Position numbers and translations under genes: made by a program. Below the pieces are notes generated by a model, which was not told where the DNA came from, searched no databases, and saw nothing but the letters and a program-made list of their open reading frames with translations. A DNA stretch of 64,000 nt from Maribacter sp044594925 (GTDB lineage Bacteria > Bacteroidota > Bacteroidia > Flavobacteriales > Flavobacteriaceae), in the NCBI RefSeq assembly GCF_044594925.1, contig NZ_CP138991.1, positions 744,001-808,000 on the forward strand, read 5' to 3'. Numbering within the stretch: position 1 is the stretch's first letter; each line of letters begins with the position of its first letter. Below, piece by piece: positions 41,498 to 51,292 of this stretch.

Positions 41498-43711
41498 TTA
41501 CCGCTTTTCCGCAAACCGCGCTAAAATATCCCTCACATTTTTGGTGTTATCCACAAAATAACGTGCTTGGGTTTTTTGTCTTCCTACCTTTACGGTGACG
41601 GAATCTTCTGGTAGTTCTTGAAACATAAACTCGTCTGTCCAATCATCACCAATGGCGAATACAAAATCATAGTTATGCTCGGCGTAAACACGCATGGCGG
41701 CTCGCCCTTTATTTACGTTACTACTTTTTATTTCCATTACCTTGTTCCCGTTTAAAACACTCAAATCATCATTAGCAATAAGACTTGTAAGTACCGTGTT
41801 CAATTCCACGGAACGTTTTTGACCAAAATCTGGATCGGTATTTCTGTAATGCCATGCCAATGAATAATTCTTTTCTTCAATGAAGCTACCTGGCGTTCTG
41901 TCCACAAAAGATTCCAGAACAGGAAGTATTTTTTCCATCCATTCTTTCTTCACGTTCTCTAACATTCTAAATTCCTCACCGCCTTGGGAAATCCACACAC
42001 CATGCTCCACGATCATATTATACTTTTTGGGTAAGAACCATTTGGTGAAGGTCTCTTTGTCCCTACCGCTTATGAGGTACATGTCCGTATTGGGTTGGGA
42101 TGAAATATGGTCTAACAATTTATATAGGTCTTCATCTGGACTCGCTTTTTGAGGGTCGTTATGAAAGCCTGCTAAAGTGCCGTCATAATCCAAGAATACT
42201 AATCTTCTTTCGGCATTAATATAGTCTTTCATGACCGTGTTCATCAAATCAACGGATAGTCTTCTGGAGACATAGGTTTCATCCTTTTCTTTTTGGTTCA
42301 CTAAAGAGGTCATGAAGTCATTAGCCCATTTCTCCACGTTATAGCGCGCTAATCTTTTCTGCAGCACCGTATTACGCTCCTGCTGTTCTTTCTTTGGCAT
42401 AGTAATGGCTTTGTGCAGTGTATCGGCAATTTGCTCAAAGTTATTTGGGTTAATGAGTAGGGATTCGTTCATTTCATTGGCAGAGCCTGCCATTTCACTT
42501 AGAATAAGGACTCCCGTCTTATCGGTACGTGTTGCAATATATTCCTTGGCGACAAGGTTCATACCATCACGTATGGGTGTTAACCAAGCAATATCACAAG
42601 TGGTGTATAAATCTATTAAATTATCAAAAGGCATAGATCTATAGAAATACCAAATTGGTGTCCAACTTACGGTAGAAAGCTCTCCGTTGATGCGGCCTAC
42701 CAGTTCATCAATCTCCTTTTTCAAAAGTTTGTACTGCGGTACGTTGGAGCGGGAGGGAACCGCTAAAATTATCAATCGCACCTTTTCTTTGTATTCCGGA
42801 TACTTGTTCAAAAAGTACTCGTAGGCGTTTAATCGCTTTGCAATACCTTTAGAATAATCCAAACGGTCAATGGACAAGAAAAACTTGGCATCTGGAGCAG
42901 ATTTCTTATGGGTATCCAAGCGTTTTTGTAGCTCGGATTTCTGGGTTTCATCCCGTTGAGCATGTTCCAATGCGGCCTCATTAAATTTTTTGTAATCTAT
43001 TCCCATAGGGAAAGAGTCTACCTTTATTACCCTATTATCCAAATAAATATCATTAAAACTCACCTCTAAGCCCAATAGCCTTCGTACCGAGCTTAAGAAA
43101 TGTCGCTCGTAATCATAGGTATGGAAACCGATAAGGTCCGCTCCTAATAACCCTTGTAATATTTCGGTACGCCAAGGAAGTGTTCTGAAGATTTCAAACG
43201 AAGGGAATGGAATATGTAAAAAGAAACCAATAGAGATATTAGGACGTTTCTCGCGAACCATTTGAGGCACCAGCATCAATTGGTAGTCATGCACCCAAAT
43301 GGTATCATCATCATCAGCTTTTTCTAGAATGGCATCGGCAAATTTTTGATTTACAGCTTTGTAAATTTCCCAACTGTCCAACTCAAATTCAGAGTACTCC
43401 AAGAAGTAGTGAAAAAGCGGCCAAACGGTTCTGTTACTAAATCCAAAATAGAAACCATCTACCTCCTTTTTAGTCAGTCTTACTTTAGAGGAGCCATGCT
43501 CGGCTAAGGCTTTGTCTATTTTTGGAGCTATTTCCTCAGGAATTTCCTCATCTGTAAGTCCGCTCCATCCAATCCAAAGGCTATCCCCTCCAGAATGTAC
43601 GGACTTCATTCCGGTTGCTAAACCTCCCACGCTTGGTATTGCAGTGATGTCTCCATTGCTAATTTGTAATTGTACAGGTAGTCTATTTGAGATTATGATA
43701 GTTTTAGCCAT
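41498..43711 (-). CDS. otsAB: Bifunctional trehalose-6-phosphate synthase/phosphatase (OtsA-OtsB fusion)
   Basis: 737 residues from ATG 43711 (MAKTIIISNRLPVQLQ). In-frame extension upstream gives only leader-like sequence. Residues 1-~470 are GT20 OtsA: NRLPVQL, GWSGL, VHDYQLMLVPQMVRE, LHIPFPSFEIFRTLPWR and RDGMNLVAKEYIA. Residues ~500-737 are the HAD phosphatase OtsB: VFLDYDGTLAGF (nucleophile Asp), LISGRDKETF, VEHGVWI and AIGDDWTDEFMF. One protein thus makes trehalose from UDP-glucose and glucose-6-phosphate. It is divergent from a GH15 gene across 102 bases, an arrangement seen in many bacteria, suggesting shared control. Confidence 0.95.
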   Translation of the reverse strand: MAKTIIISNRLPVQLQISNGDITAIPSVGGLATGMKSVHSGGDSLWIGWSGLTDEEIPEEIAPKIDKALAEHGSSKVRLTKKEVDGFYFGFSNRTVWPLFHYFLEYSEFELDSWEIYKAVNQKFADAILEKADDDDTIWVHDYQLMLVPQMVREKRPNISIGFFLHIPFPSFEIFRTLPWRTEILQGLLGADLIGFHTYDYERHFLSSVRRLLGLEVSFNDIYLDNRVIKVDSFPMGIDYKKFNEAALEHAQRDETQKSELQKRLDTHKKSAPDAKFFLSIDRLDYSKGIAKRLNAYEYFLNKYPEYKEKVRLIILAVPSRSNVPQYKLLKKEIDELVGRINGELSTVSWTPIWYFYRSMPFDNLIDLYTTCDIAWLTPIRDGMNLVAKEYIATRTDKTGVLILSEMAGSANEMNESLLINPNNFEQIADTLHKAITMPKKEQQERNTVLQKRLARYNVEKWANDFMTSLVNQKEKDETYVSRRLSVDLMNTVMKDYINAERRLVFLDYDGTLAGFHNDPQKASPDEDLYKLLDHISSQPNTDMYLISGRDKETFTKWFLPKKYNMIVEHGVWISQGGEEFRMLENVKKEWMEKILPVLESFVDRTPGSFIEEKNYSLAWHYRNTDPDFGQKRSVELNTVLTSLIANDDLSVLNGNKVMEIKSSNVNKGRAAMRVYAEHNYDFVFAIGDDWTDEFMFQELPEDSVTVKVGRQKTQARYFVDNTKNVRDILARFAEKR

Positions 43712-43813
43712 AAATAGCAAGTTTTGCTTTGATTTGAAGTTAATTTCTCTCAATTTCGGGAAAAAGAAGGGCAATACCAATTGAAAGCCCATATGAATTA
43801 AGATTTTTATTGA

Positions 43814-45610
43814 ATGGATAATTTAGACTACGGAATAATAGGGAATTGTAGGAGTGCTGCGCTTATATCTAAAACAGGTGCTATAGATTGGTGCTGTTTG
43901 CCAGAGTTTGACTCCTCCTCTGTTTTTGCTGCTTTGCTGGACGAAAAAATAGGAGGGAGCTTTGAAATTTTAGTAGATGATTCTTATACGATAACGCAAC
44001 GTTATAAAAAACACACCGCCATTTTAATAACTCGTTTTGTTTCAGGTGAAAATGCCTTTGAAATCCGGGATTTTATGCCAAGGTACCGTAAGGAAGGGGG
44101 GTATAATTCGCCCCCAGAATTAGTACGCTATTTTAAACATCTCTCCGGTAAACCGGTGTTTAAGGTGAAGTATGACCCAAAGTTGGAATATGCTGCAGGT
44201 ATTACGGATACGTATGTAAAAAAGAACTTCATCGTTAGCCTTACCCACGGAGAAAAGTTCGACACTTGTTTTCTGTATACCTCTTTTAATAAGAACGCCG
44301 TTTTGGAAGGTAGGGAAATCTCTTTGTCCAAAGACGGTTATTTCTTAATGGGGTATAATGAAAAATTGTTTCAGCCTACCGTTCGTAAAATGTATACGGA
44401 GCTAGAACGTACTAAGGTGTATTGGCTTAATTGGAGTAGTAAAACACCTAACTATAAGAAATATAATGCGCAGATAAGCCGCAGTGCCATTACCCTGAAA
44501 TTATTAAGCTATGATAAAACAGGAGCGGTTTTAGCGGCAGCGACTACTTCCTTGCCGGAAACGATTGGGGAAGTACGTAATTGGGATTATCGCTTCTGCT
44601 GGATTCGCGATGCATCCATGGCCATAAAGGTGATAGGTGATTTAGGTCATAGAAACGTCGCTAAAAGATACCTTCAGTTTATAGTCGATTTAATTCCCGA
44701 CAAGGATGAAAAACTCCAGATCATGTACGGCATCAACAAAGAGAAAAAATTAACTGAAAATACCTTGGAACACCTTGCCGGTTATAAGGGTTCGGCACCT
44801 GTGCGCGTTGGTAATGCGGCATACAAGCAGAAGCAGAACGATATTTACGGTATTCTAATGGACGTTATTTATGAGCAACTTTCCAAATACAGTAATGATA
44901 TTGAAAATGGTGAGGAGCTCTGGGGAATAACGAAAGGGATTGTTTGGATTGTCTCCAACCACTGGAAAGAGGCAGATAAGGGTATTTGGGAGTTTAGGTC
45001 GGAGGACCGGCACTTTACTTTTTCCAAGGTACTTTGTTGGGTAGCCATTGACCGGGCCATAAAAGTAGCGCGACTATTTAAAAAAACAAGAAAGCTAGAA
45101 AAATGGACGGCCTTAGAGCAGGAAATTAAAAGGGATATCCACGAAAATGCATGGAACCCAGAGGTGAATGCCTTTACGCAATCCTATGGAAGTCCAGATT
45201 TAGATGCTTCGGTATTGTTGATGGAATCCTATGGATTTATTCACGCCAAGGACCCAAAATTCGTAAGTACGGTTAAAGCGATAGGGAAGGAGCTAAGCAA
45301 CGATGGTCTGCTCTATCGGTACAAAAACGAAGATGATTTTGGATTACCATCTTCATCTTTTACCATTTGTACATTTTGGTTTATAAACAGCCTGTATAAG
45401 ATAGGGGAAGAGAAAAAAGCAATGAAGCAATTTGATAAATTACTGTCTTATAGTAATCATTTAGGTCTCTTTAGTGAAGATATTGATTTTAAGACCAAAC
45501 GATTGTTAGGAAACTTTCCGCAAGCATATTCACATTTGGCCTTAATAGAGTGTGCGGTGCTATTCTCAAACAAGGAGAGTGAAGTGCAAGTTTTAGAGTC
45601 TATCAGTTAA
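43814..45610 (+). CDS. Glycoside hydrolase family 15 protein (glucoamylase/trehalase type)
   Basis: 598 residues, cytosolic. An N-terminal beta-sandwich (~1-200, GIIGNCRSAALISKTGAIDW) precedes the (alpha/alpha)6 barrel with RNWDYRFCWIRDAS (~255-268), ENGEELWGITKGIVW (candidate acid Glu, ~365-375), FRSEDRHFTFSKVLCW and LLGNFPQAYSHLALIE near the end. GH15 enzymes hydrolyse alpha-glucosides; close relatives include trehalases. Being divergent from otsAB, a role in trehalose turnover is plausible. Its last four bases overlap the stop of the convergent decarboxylase gene. Confidence 0.9.
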   Translation: MDNLDYGIIGNCRSAALISKTGAIDWCCLPEFDSSSVFAALLDEKIGGSFEILVDDSYTITQRYKKHTAILITRFVSGENAFEIRDFMPRYRKEGGYNSPPELVRYFKHLSGKPVFKVKYDPKLEYAAGITDTYVKKNFIVSLTHGEKFDTCFLYTSFNKNAVLEGREISLSKDGYFLMGYNEKLFQPTVRKMYTELERTKVYWLNWSSKTPNYKKYNAQISRSAITLKLLSYDKTGAVLAAATTSLPETIGEVRNWDYRFCWIRDASMAIKVIGDLGHRNVAKRYLQFIVDLIPDKDEKLQIMYGINKEKKLTENTLEHLAGYKGSAPVRVGNAAYKQKQNDIYGILMDVIYEQLSKYSNDIENGEELWGITKGIVWIVSNHWKEADKGIWEFRSEDRHFTFSKVLCWVAIDRAIKVARLFKKTRKLEKWTALEQEIKRDIHENAWNPEVNAFTQSYGSPDLDASVLLMESYGFIHAKDPKFVSTVKAIGKELSNDGLLYRYKNEDDFGLPSSSFTICTFWFINSLYKIGEEKKAMKQFDKLLSYSNHLGLFSEDIDFKTKRLLGNFPQAYSHLALIECAVLFSNKESEVQVLESIS

Positions 45611-47034
45611 ACGGAAACAGCTAGTTTACTAATTTTTTCCAGTAAGTTTTTAAAATGGGTTTCGGTGGTGAACGGATTCATTACCGTAACCCTTAAGTAA
45701 TGAATTCCTCGGAGTTTGGTCTGTACAATGTAAAACTCCCCATCTTCCAAAAGTGCTTGTCGAATATGTTCATTTAGTTTGTTTTGAGCTTCGCCGGATA
45801 AACTATCGTCCACATATTTAAAACATACGATATTGGACATTGGAGTAACGGCCATTTCAAACTTGGTGTGTTGGTTGATGATTTCTCCAAAACGCGCACC
45901 CATATCAAATAGATGGGTTACATAGGCGTCAAAAACATCTTCTCCGTATAGTTTTAATAAGGTGAACCAGTGAATACTCATCATGGTCTTGGTACATTCA
46001 AAAGTTTTTTTGCCCGAGTTGCACCAATCTTCGAGCTCCGATTCTGTCAAGAGATAATCTGCTTTTTGACTAAAAGTTACGTTGGTATGTGCACTCTTTT
46101 TGTACAGTAATGCTGTCGTAAGTGCTGGCATCATCATCATTTTGTGTCCGTCTATAACCACAGAATCGGCCTGTTCTATTCCCTGTAAAAGTGTTTTGTA
46201 TTTTGGAGAAAAAATTGCGGCTCCGCCGTGAGCACCATCTACGTGAAACCAAAGCTTCTTGGTTTTTGCAAAGTCAGCTATTGCCTGTAAATCGTCGAAC
46301 ATTCCTGTAGCTGTACTTGGAGCACTACCAATAATTACGAATACCTGAATTCCTTTCTCCTTGGCTTTCTCATAATGGGCTTCCAGTAAGGTGGTATCCA
46401 TTCTATAATTCGTCGTAGTTGGTATTTTAATGATTCCTTGCGCTCCCAAACCCATAATTTTTGCAGCTCTATCCACACAATAATGTGCTTCTTCGCTTAC
46501 CATAATGCCCAACTGCTGTTTGGAGCCTTGGTTCCAGACATCCTGCTTTAGAATTACCTTACGTGCGGTTAGCAATGCCGTTAAATTGGCCAAAGTTCCA
46601 CCAGAGGTAATAAATCCGCCAGAGCTGGTATCAAATCCTATTTTCTTACAGAGCAAATCCGTTACTACACGTTCTATAGCAGAAGAAGACATCCCCATTT
46701 CGTAAACGGCCATGCCGTTGTTCATCATAGCGCTAATCATGCCCGTTAAGGCAGTAATAGGAGCCGTTGGTGTAACTTGGTGACCTATGTAATGTGGATG
46801 ATGTATGTAGGTAGTTCTTTTCGTAATTTCAGAAAATAGGTGTTCTTGGTTTCCACTTTCAAGAAAATTTTGCCAAAAGCTAAGCTCATCCTCGGGTTCG
46901 TTCCAATGTATTGCATGGCCCGATTTTTCTTGAAGTTTAGTATCAAGGTGGTCTGCTAATTGGTCTATTAACTCATGACCTTTCTTTCTAAAAGTTTCGG
47001 TATCATAAACCTTATGTAAAAGCGCTTTATCCAT
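45607..47034 (-). CDS. PLP-dependent group II decarboxylase
   Basis: 475 residues. Group II decarboxylase motifs: GYDTETFRKKG-like start, TSGGTLANLTALLTAR, FHVDGAHGGAA and VVIDGHKMMMMP with the PLP lysine at ~298. Relatives decarboxylate 2,4-diaminobutyrate, aspartate, glutamate or aromatic amino acids; the substrate is not clear. It is convergent with the GH15 gene (4-base overlap of the ends). Not obviously part of an operon. Confidence 0.88.
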   Translation of the reverse strand: MDKALLHKVYDTETFRKKGHELIDQLADHLDTKLQEKSGHAIHWNEPEDELSFWQNFLESGNQEHLFSEITKRTTYIHHPHYIGHQVTPTAPITALTGMISAMMNNGMAVYEMGMSSSAIERVVTDLLCKKIGFDTSSGGFITSGGTLANLTALLTARKVILKQDVWNQGSKQQLGIMVSEEAHYCVDRAAKIMGLGAQGIIKIPTTTNYRMDTTLLEAHYEKAKEKGIQVFVIIGSAPSTATGMFDDLQAIADFAKTKKLWFHVDGAHGGAAIFSPKYKTLLQGIEQADSVVIDGHKMMMMPALTTALLYKKSAHTNVTFSQKADYLLTESELEDWCNSGKKTFECTKTMMSIHWFTLLKLYGEDVFDAYVTHLFDMGARFGEIINQHTKFEMAVTPMSNIVCFKYVDDSLSGEAQNKLNEHIRQALLEDGEFYIVQTKLRGIHYLRVTVMNPFTTETHFKNLLEKISKLAVSV

Positions 47035-47118
47035 CGGATAAAGTTAGTCGATTTTTAAAAAAGTTTAAACTGAACCACTGATTAATTAGAATAATAGTAC
47101 AGTTGGATGAGCTATCTT

Positions 47119-47913
47119 TTAATGAAAGGTAATCGTTTGTACCATTTTTAATAATTTAATCTTTTGTGCTTCGGTTTTATAAAAGAGGTTAATGCTTAAG
47201 GCGAAGTCATTTTGTTCAATAAGATAAGTGGTGATTTGCTTATTTTCCCCACCTAATAAGCGAAACATGGTGCTTGCTTCAGGGCTATTCTGAACTTCTA
47301 AGCCTTCATACACGTTAAAGGTTTTATCGGCTATAATTTTGGTCTGCGATTCTCCATAACCTGGATTATGCATATTCGAAAACTGATGGATATAGTTGTC
47401 AAGCGATTGGTTTGTAAGTCTATGGGCTCTGATAATTAGGCAGTGTTCTGGTCCAAATAAGTCCTTGTCCCGTCTTATTTTATCATATTCTATCCATGCC
47501 TTGATACTACCTGTTTCTTTCAGCGCTTTACGCCAATCAACTTTTATTAATCCAGGTGTTACAACAAGCAGTTCATGGTCTATGATATCTGACGCTAATG
47601 GTTGCCTTACCAGGACGGAATCGTTTTCCTTTACCGTAGCACTGATATTTTCATATTTTTTATAGGCGGTTTCATAACCTTTTGTGATGGTAATCCTAAA
47701 TTTGAAAAAATTATTGCAATAGGTGCTGTCTGAAATCATACCGTAATCAAAATATTCAGGTATATCTTCATTAGGTGCTGTAGTGTCTGCAAATGTAGGC
47801 CATTCTAACATCGTAAAGTTCTTACCGGCAGCGAATAACAAACTACCGATAAGTAGGAACAGTAGGGTTCGTTGAATAGTGAAGTGTTTTTTAACTTGTT
47901 TGTTGTTAATCAT
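47119..47913 (-). CDS. Membrane-anchored protein of unknown function
   Basis: 264 residues with one N-terminal hydrophobic helix (RTLLFLLIGSLLFAAGKNF, ~14-32) and an extracytoplasmic domain with two cysteines in SDSTYCNNFFKFRITITKGY and FGPEHCLIIRAHRL. The domain is strand-rich, and its end EQNDFALSINLFYKTEAQKI resembles lipoprotein-carrier-like sheets, but no family is recognised. It stands alone, with 84 bases before the decarboxylase start and 135 bases after the beta-oxidation unit. Confidence 0.7.
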   Translation of the reverse strand: MINNKQVKKHFTIQRTLLFLLIGSLLFAAGKNFTMLEWPTFADTTAPNEDIPEYFDYGMISDSTYCNNFFKFRITITKGYETAYKKYENISATVKENDSVLVRQPLASDIIDHELLVVTPGLIKVDWRKALKETGSIKAWIEYDKIRRDKDLFGPEHCLIIRAHRLTNQSLDNYIHQFSNMHNPGYGESQTKIIADKTFNVYEGLEVQNSPEASTMFRLLGGENKQITTYLIEQNDFALSINLFYKTEAQKIKLLKMVQTITFH

Positions 47914-47987
47914 TAGTATGTGGTTTTACTAAATATAACCCAGCATTGAATTTTATAAATCCCTGTTTACCGTGAAAAAGACACAAA

Positions 47988-48014
47988 AAAACCGCTCCTT
48001 TCGGGAGCGGTTTT
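47988..48014 (-). terminator. Strong intrinsic terminator after fadE
   Basis: AAAACCGCTCC (47988-47998) and GGAGCGGTTTT (48004-48014) form an 11-bp perfect stem over a 5-base loop. On the minus strand it is followed by a T-run (TTTTTTTGTGTC), so it ends the beta-oxidation transcript. It is nearly symmetric and could also act on the opposite strand. Confidence 0.85.
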
Positions 48015-48048
48015 ACTTCTGTCTAACAAAACAAAAGGGTAATCTGAA

Positions 48049-49854
48049 TTAGTCAAAGGTGTACCCATTATCTGCAGCAACTTTGTCCGCAATTTGATTA
48101 CGTAAAGCCACTACATTAGGGTAATTGGTATATTTTGTAAAACGCTTTAAGCCCATAAGCATCATTTTCTGCTCATCGCCCTCGGCAAAAGAAACTATTG
48201 CTTCTTTACCTTTCTTTAAAACAATATCTACAGCATTGTATAAATATAGTTTGGACATGGCAATTTGTGTTGCTTGTGCATCTTCACCAAAGCGTTTGGC
48301 ATTTTTCTCGGTTCTAAGGATAGTACTTTCTGCCATATAGACTTCAATTAGAATATCAGAGGCAGCCATCATTAATTGTTGGTGCTTTTCCAATTCAGGT
48401 CCAAACTTTTGCACAGCACTACCGGCGACCATTAGGAATACCTTCTTTAATCGTTTAATAAGGTCTTTCTCCTCGGCGAACAATTCTGAAAAATCTAGCG
48501 TTTCAAAGGAAGGAATACCCATAAGTTCTTCTCCTACAGCGGTTGCAGGTCCAAGCAGGTCTACATGACCTTTCATTGCTTTTTTAACCAGCATACCAAC
48601 CGCGAGCATACGGTTTATTTCATTAGTTCCTTCGTAAATACGTGCGATACGGGCATCTCTCCAGGCAGATTCCATTGGCGTATCTGCACTGAAGCCCATA
48701 CCTCCGAAAATCTGAACACCCTCATCCGCGGTGTTTTGCACGTCTTCTGAAACCGCTACTTTTAATATAGAACACTCTATCGCATATTCTTCTACACCTT
48801 TCAATTCAGCTTCTTGATGCGTATTTCCTTCAGCTTCTCTGATAGCTATCCTATCCTCTATATTCTTAGCTGCGCGATAACAAGCAGATTCCCCAACGTA
48901 AGCATTGGTAGTCATATCAGCTATTTTTGCCTTGATTGCACCAAAATTAACGATAGGCGTTTTAAACTGAATTCGCTCATTAGCGTAGGTTACCGCTTCA
49001 TTGATAACTCTTCGTTGCGCTTCTAGGCAAGCCGCGGCCAACTTAATGCGACCAACATTTAAAGCATTCATTGCTATCTTAAATCCGTTTCCTCTTTCAG
49101 ATAACATATTCTCCACAGGTACTTTGGTTTCATTGAAGAATACTTGACGGGTAGAGGAGGAGTGAATACCGAGTTTCTTTTCTTCATCGCCTAGCGATAT
49201 TCCGTTTTCAGGGTCGTTTTCTACAATAAAACCTGTAATATTCTTATCATCCTCGATTCTTGCGAATACAATGAACAGTTTACAAAATCCTGCATTTGAA
49301 ATCCACATCTTTTGACCGGATATGCTGTAATGGGTACCATCATCAGAAAGTACGGCCTTTGTTTTTCCTGAATTTGCATCAGAACCTGCACCAGGTTCTG
49401 TTAAGCAATAGGCTCCAAACCATTCACCAGAAGCAAGGTTTGGCACATATTTCTGTTTTTGCTCCTCGGTACCATAGAGCGTTATTGGCATAGTGCCAAT
49501 ACCTGTATGCGCTCCAAAAGCGGTACTGAACGAACCTGTAGCTCCTGATATGTAATCACATACCAGCATTGTAGATACAAATCCCATACCCATTCCTCCA
49601 TAGGATTCTGGAACAGCAACACTAAGTAAGCCTAATTCACCAGCTTTGCGCATGGTCTCTTCCGTGTATGCGTAGTCTTTTTGCTCAAAACGCTCCCAGT
49701 GTGCCCAAAGTTCTCTATCAACGAATTCTTTCGTACTATCGCGCATCATTTTTTGCTCTTCGCTCAAATCTTCCAGCGTGAAGACGTCTTCACAATTCGT
49801 CTCTTTAACAAGGAATTGGCCTCCTCTTAATATTTCTTTTGTTGTAGTTTCCAT
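48049..49854 (-). CDS. fadE: Acyl-CoA dehydrogenase (FadE-type)
   Basis: 601 residues from ATG 49854 (METTTKEILRGGQF); a GTG four codons earlier is possible. Core motifs: AYCLTEPGAGSDANSGKTKA, KMWISNAGFC, ERGNGFKIAMNALN, and IYEGTNEINRM with catalytic Glu ~408. About 190 residues follow the core, as in FadE-type enzymes, which are longer than ~380-residue short-chain dehydrogenases. It oxidises acyl-CoA to enoyl-CoA with FAD. Last gene of the MarR-fadN-fadA-fadE unit, the order of fadNAE in B. subtilis, and followed by a strong terminator. Confidence 0.9.
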   Translation of the reverse strand: METTTKEILRGGQFLVKETNCEDVFTLEDLSEEQKMMRDSTKEFVDRELWAHWERFEQKDYAYTEETMRKAGELGLLSVAVPESYGGMGMGFVSTMLVCDYISGATGSFSTAFGAHTGIGTMPITLYGTEEQKQKYVPNLASGEWFGAYCLTEPGAGSDANSGKTKAVLSDDGTHYSISGQKMWISNAGFCKLFIVFARIEDDKNITGFIVENDPENGISLGDEEKKLGIHSSSTRQVFFNETKVPVENMLSERGNGFKIAMNALNVGRIKLAAACLEAQRRVINEAVTYANERIQFKTPIVNFGAIKAKIADMTTNAYVGESACYRAAKNIEDRIAIREAEGNTHQEAELKGVEEYAIECSILKVAVSEDVQNTADEGVQIFGGMGFSADTPMESAWRDARIARIYEGTNEINRMLAVGMLVKKAMKGHVDLLGPATAVGEELMGIPSFETLDFSELFAEEKDLIKRLKKVFLMVAGSAVQKFGPELEKHQQLMMAASDILIEVYMAESTILRTEKNAKRFGEDAQATQIAMSKLYLYNAVDIVLKKGKEAIVSFAEGDEQKMMLMGLKRFTKYTNYPNVVALRNQIADKVAADNGYTFD

Positions 49855-49937
49855 ATTATAATTCACTCTAACTCCCCAGAAAAGGAAATTGTTACGGGTT
49901 AATTTTTAGTTAAACATTTATTTAGACTTCTATTGTA

Positions 49938-49970
49938 TTCCCCCTTTGGGGGTTAGGGGGCTTTTAATTT
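49938..49970 (-). repeat. CCCCC-hairpin repeat downstream of fadA
   Basis: CCCCCTTTGGGGG followed by TTAGGGGG lies just past the fadA stop. It is in opposite orientation to a similar GGCCCCCTAGCCCCC-GAAGGGG copy at 51156, so the thiolase gene is bracketed by an inverted pair of a GC-rich hairpin repeat in an otherwise AT-rich genome. Confidence 0.6.
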
Positions 49971-51154
49971 AAAAACTCATAAATCCCCGCTGCTCCTTGA
50001 CCAGTCCCAACACACATGGTTACCATACCGTATTTACCTTGCATATTACGTTTACGCATTTCATCAAATAGTTGCACGGATAATTTGGCACCCGTACATC
50101 CTAATGGATGACCTAATGCGATAGCACCACCATTTACGTTTACGATATCCGGATTTAATTCTAATTCTCTAATCACCGCTAAGGATTGTGAAGCAAATGC
50201 TTCGTTCAATTCTATAAGCTCAACGGCATCTTGTTTTAATCCAGCTTGTTTTAACGCCTTAGGAACTGCGGCTACGGGTCCAATACCCATAATACGTGGT
50301 GGCACACCTGCTGCTGCATAATTTACTAGTCGCGCAATAGGTTCTAGATTTAACTCTTTTACCATTTCTTCACTCATAACCATAACAAAAGCAGCACCAT
50401 CACTCATTTGAGAGGAGTTACCGGCAGTAACGCTTCCGCCTGCGGCAAAAACTGGTCTTAGTTTATTCAGCACCTCTACCGAAGTTCCTTTTCTTGGTCC
50501 TTCGTCTTTAGTTACAGTATATTTTTTTGTTGTCTTTTTCCCATCGGTACCGAGGAGCGTTTGTTCCACTTCAATAGGTACAATCTGGTCTTGAAAACGG
50601 TCTTCGGATTGTGCTTTAAGTGCTTTCATATGAGAATTATAAGCAAACTCATCTTGGTCTTCTCTGGATACTTTATATTCTTGAGCCACTGCTTCTGCCG
50701 TATTTCCCATGCCCCAATAGTAATCTTCATGACCCGCTTTAACAATATCGTAATTGAGTTCTGTCTTGTAACCTGTCATTGGTACGGAGCTCATACTCTC
50801 CGCCCCTCCGGCAATGATACAATCTGCCATGCCTGCCTGTATTTTTGCTGTGGCTATCCCGATGGTTTCAATCCCTGAGGAACAAAAGCGGTTTACCGTA
50901 ACCCCTGGCACATCTACAATATCTAATCCCATGAGTGATATTAAACGTGCCATGTTCAATCCCTGCGAACCTTCTGGCATTGCGTTCCCTACTATAACAT
51001 CGTCAATACGCTTCTTGTCCAACTGTGGAAGCTCCTTCATCATATGTTCAATGGTCTCTGCTGCTAGTTCATCAGTCCTTTTGAATCTAAATACGCCTTT
51101 AGGTGCTTTCCCAACTGCGGTTCTATATCCTTTAACTATGTATGCTGTTTTCAT
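49964..51154 (-). CDS. fadA: Acetyl-CoA C-acyltransferase (thiolase)
   Basis: 396 residues. Thiolase residues are all present: nucleophile Cys91 in VTVNRFCSSG, His349 in ALGHPLGCTGAK, and the second active Cys381 in VTMCVGTGQGAAG. It cleaves 3-ketoacyl-CoA with CoA to acetyl-CoA and a shortened acyl-CoA. Middle gene of the fadN-fadA-fadE unit. Unlike the rest of the block, both of its gaps contain a CCCCC-type hairpin repeat. Confidence 0.93.
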   Translation of the reverse strand: MKTAYIVKGYRTAVGKAPKGVFRFKRTDELAAETIEHMMKELPQLDKKRIDDVIVGNAMPEGSQGLNMARLISLMGLDIVDVPGVTVNRFCSSGIETIGIATAKIQAGMADCIIAGGAESMSSVPMTGYKTELNYDIVKAGHEDYYWGMGNTAEAVAQEYKVSREDQDEFAYNSHMKALKAQSEDRFQDQIVPIEVEQTLLGTDGKKTTKKYTVTKDEGPRKGTSVEVLNKLRPVFAAGGSVTAGNSSQMSDGAAFVMVMSEEMVKELNLEPIARLVNYAAAGVPPRIMGIGPVAAVPKALKQAGLKQDAVELIELNEAFASQSLAVIRELELNPDIVNVNGGAIALGHPLGCTGAKLSVQLFDEMRKRNMQGKYGMVTMCVGTGQGAAGIYEFLN

Positions 51155-51155
51155 A

Positions 51156-51188
51156 ATGGCCCCCTAGCCCCCGAAGGGGAACGCCTAT
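51156..51188 (-). repeat. CCCCC-hairpin repeat upstream of fadA
   Basis: GGCCCCCTAGCCCCCGAAGG continues to GGAACGCC, directly before the fadA ATG on the minus strand. It matches the reverse complement of the copy at 49938 (CCCCCTAACCCCC-AAAGGGGG). It is close enough to the start codon to lie in the leader of fadA. Confidence 0.6.
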
Positions 51189-51292
51189 TAGGGGTCAATA
51201 GGGTTTTAAATTTTAGTATTTTCTTTTCGGTTGAACACCTTGATTTATTTTAATTTTAAAAGTCGCTCCTATATGTAGATTTAGAGGAATTC

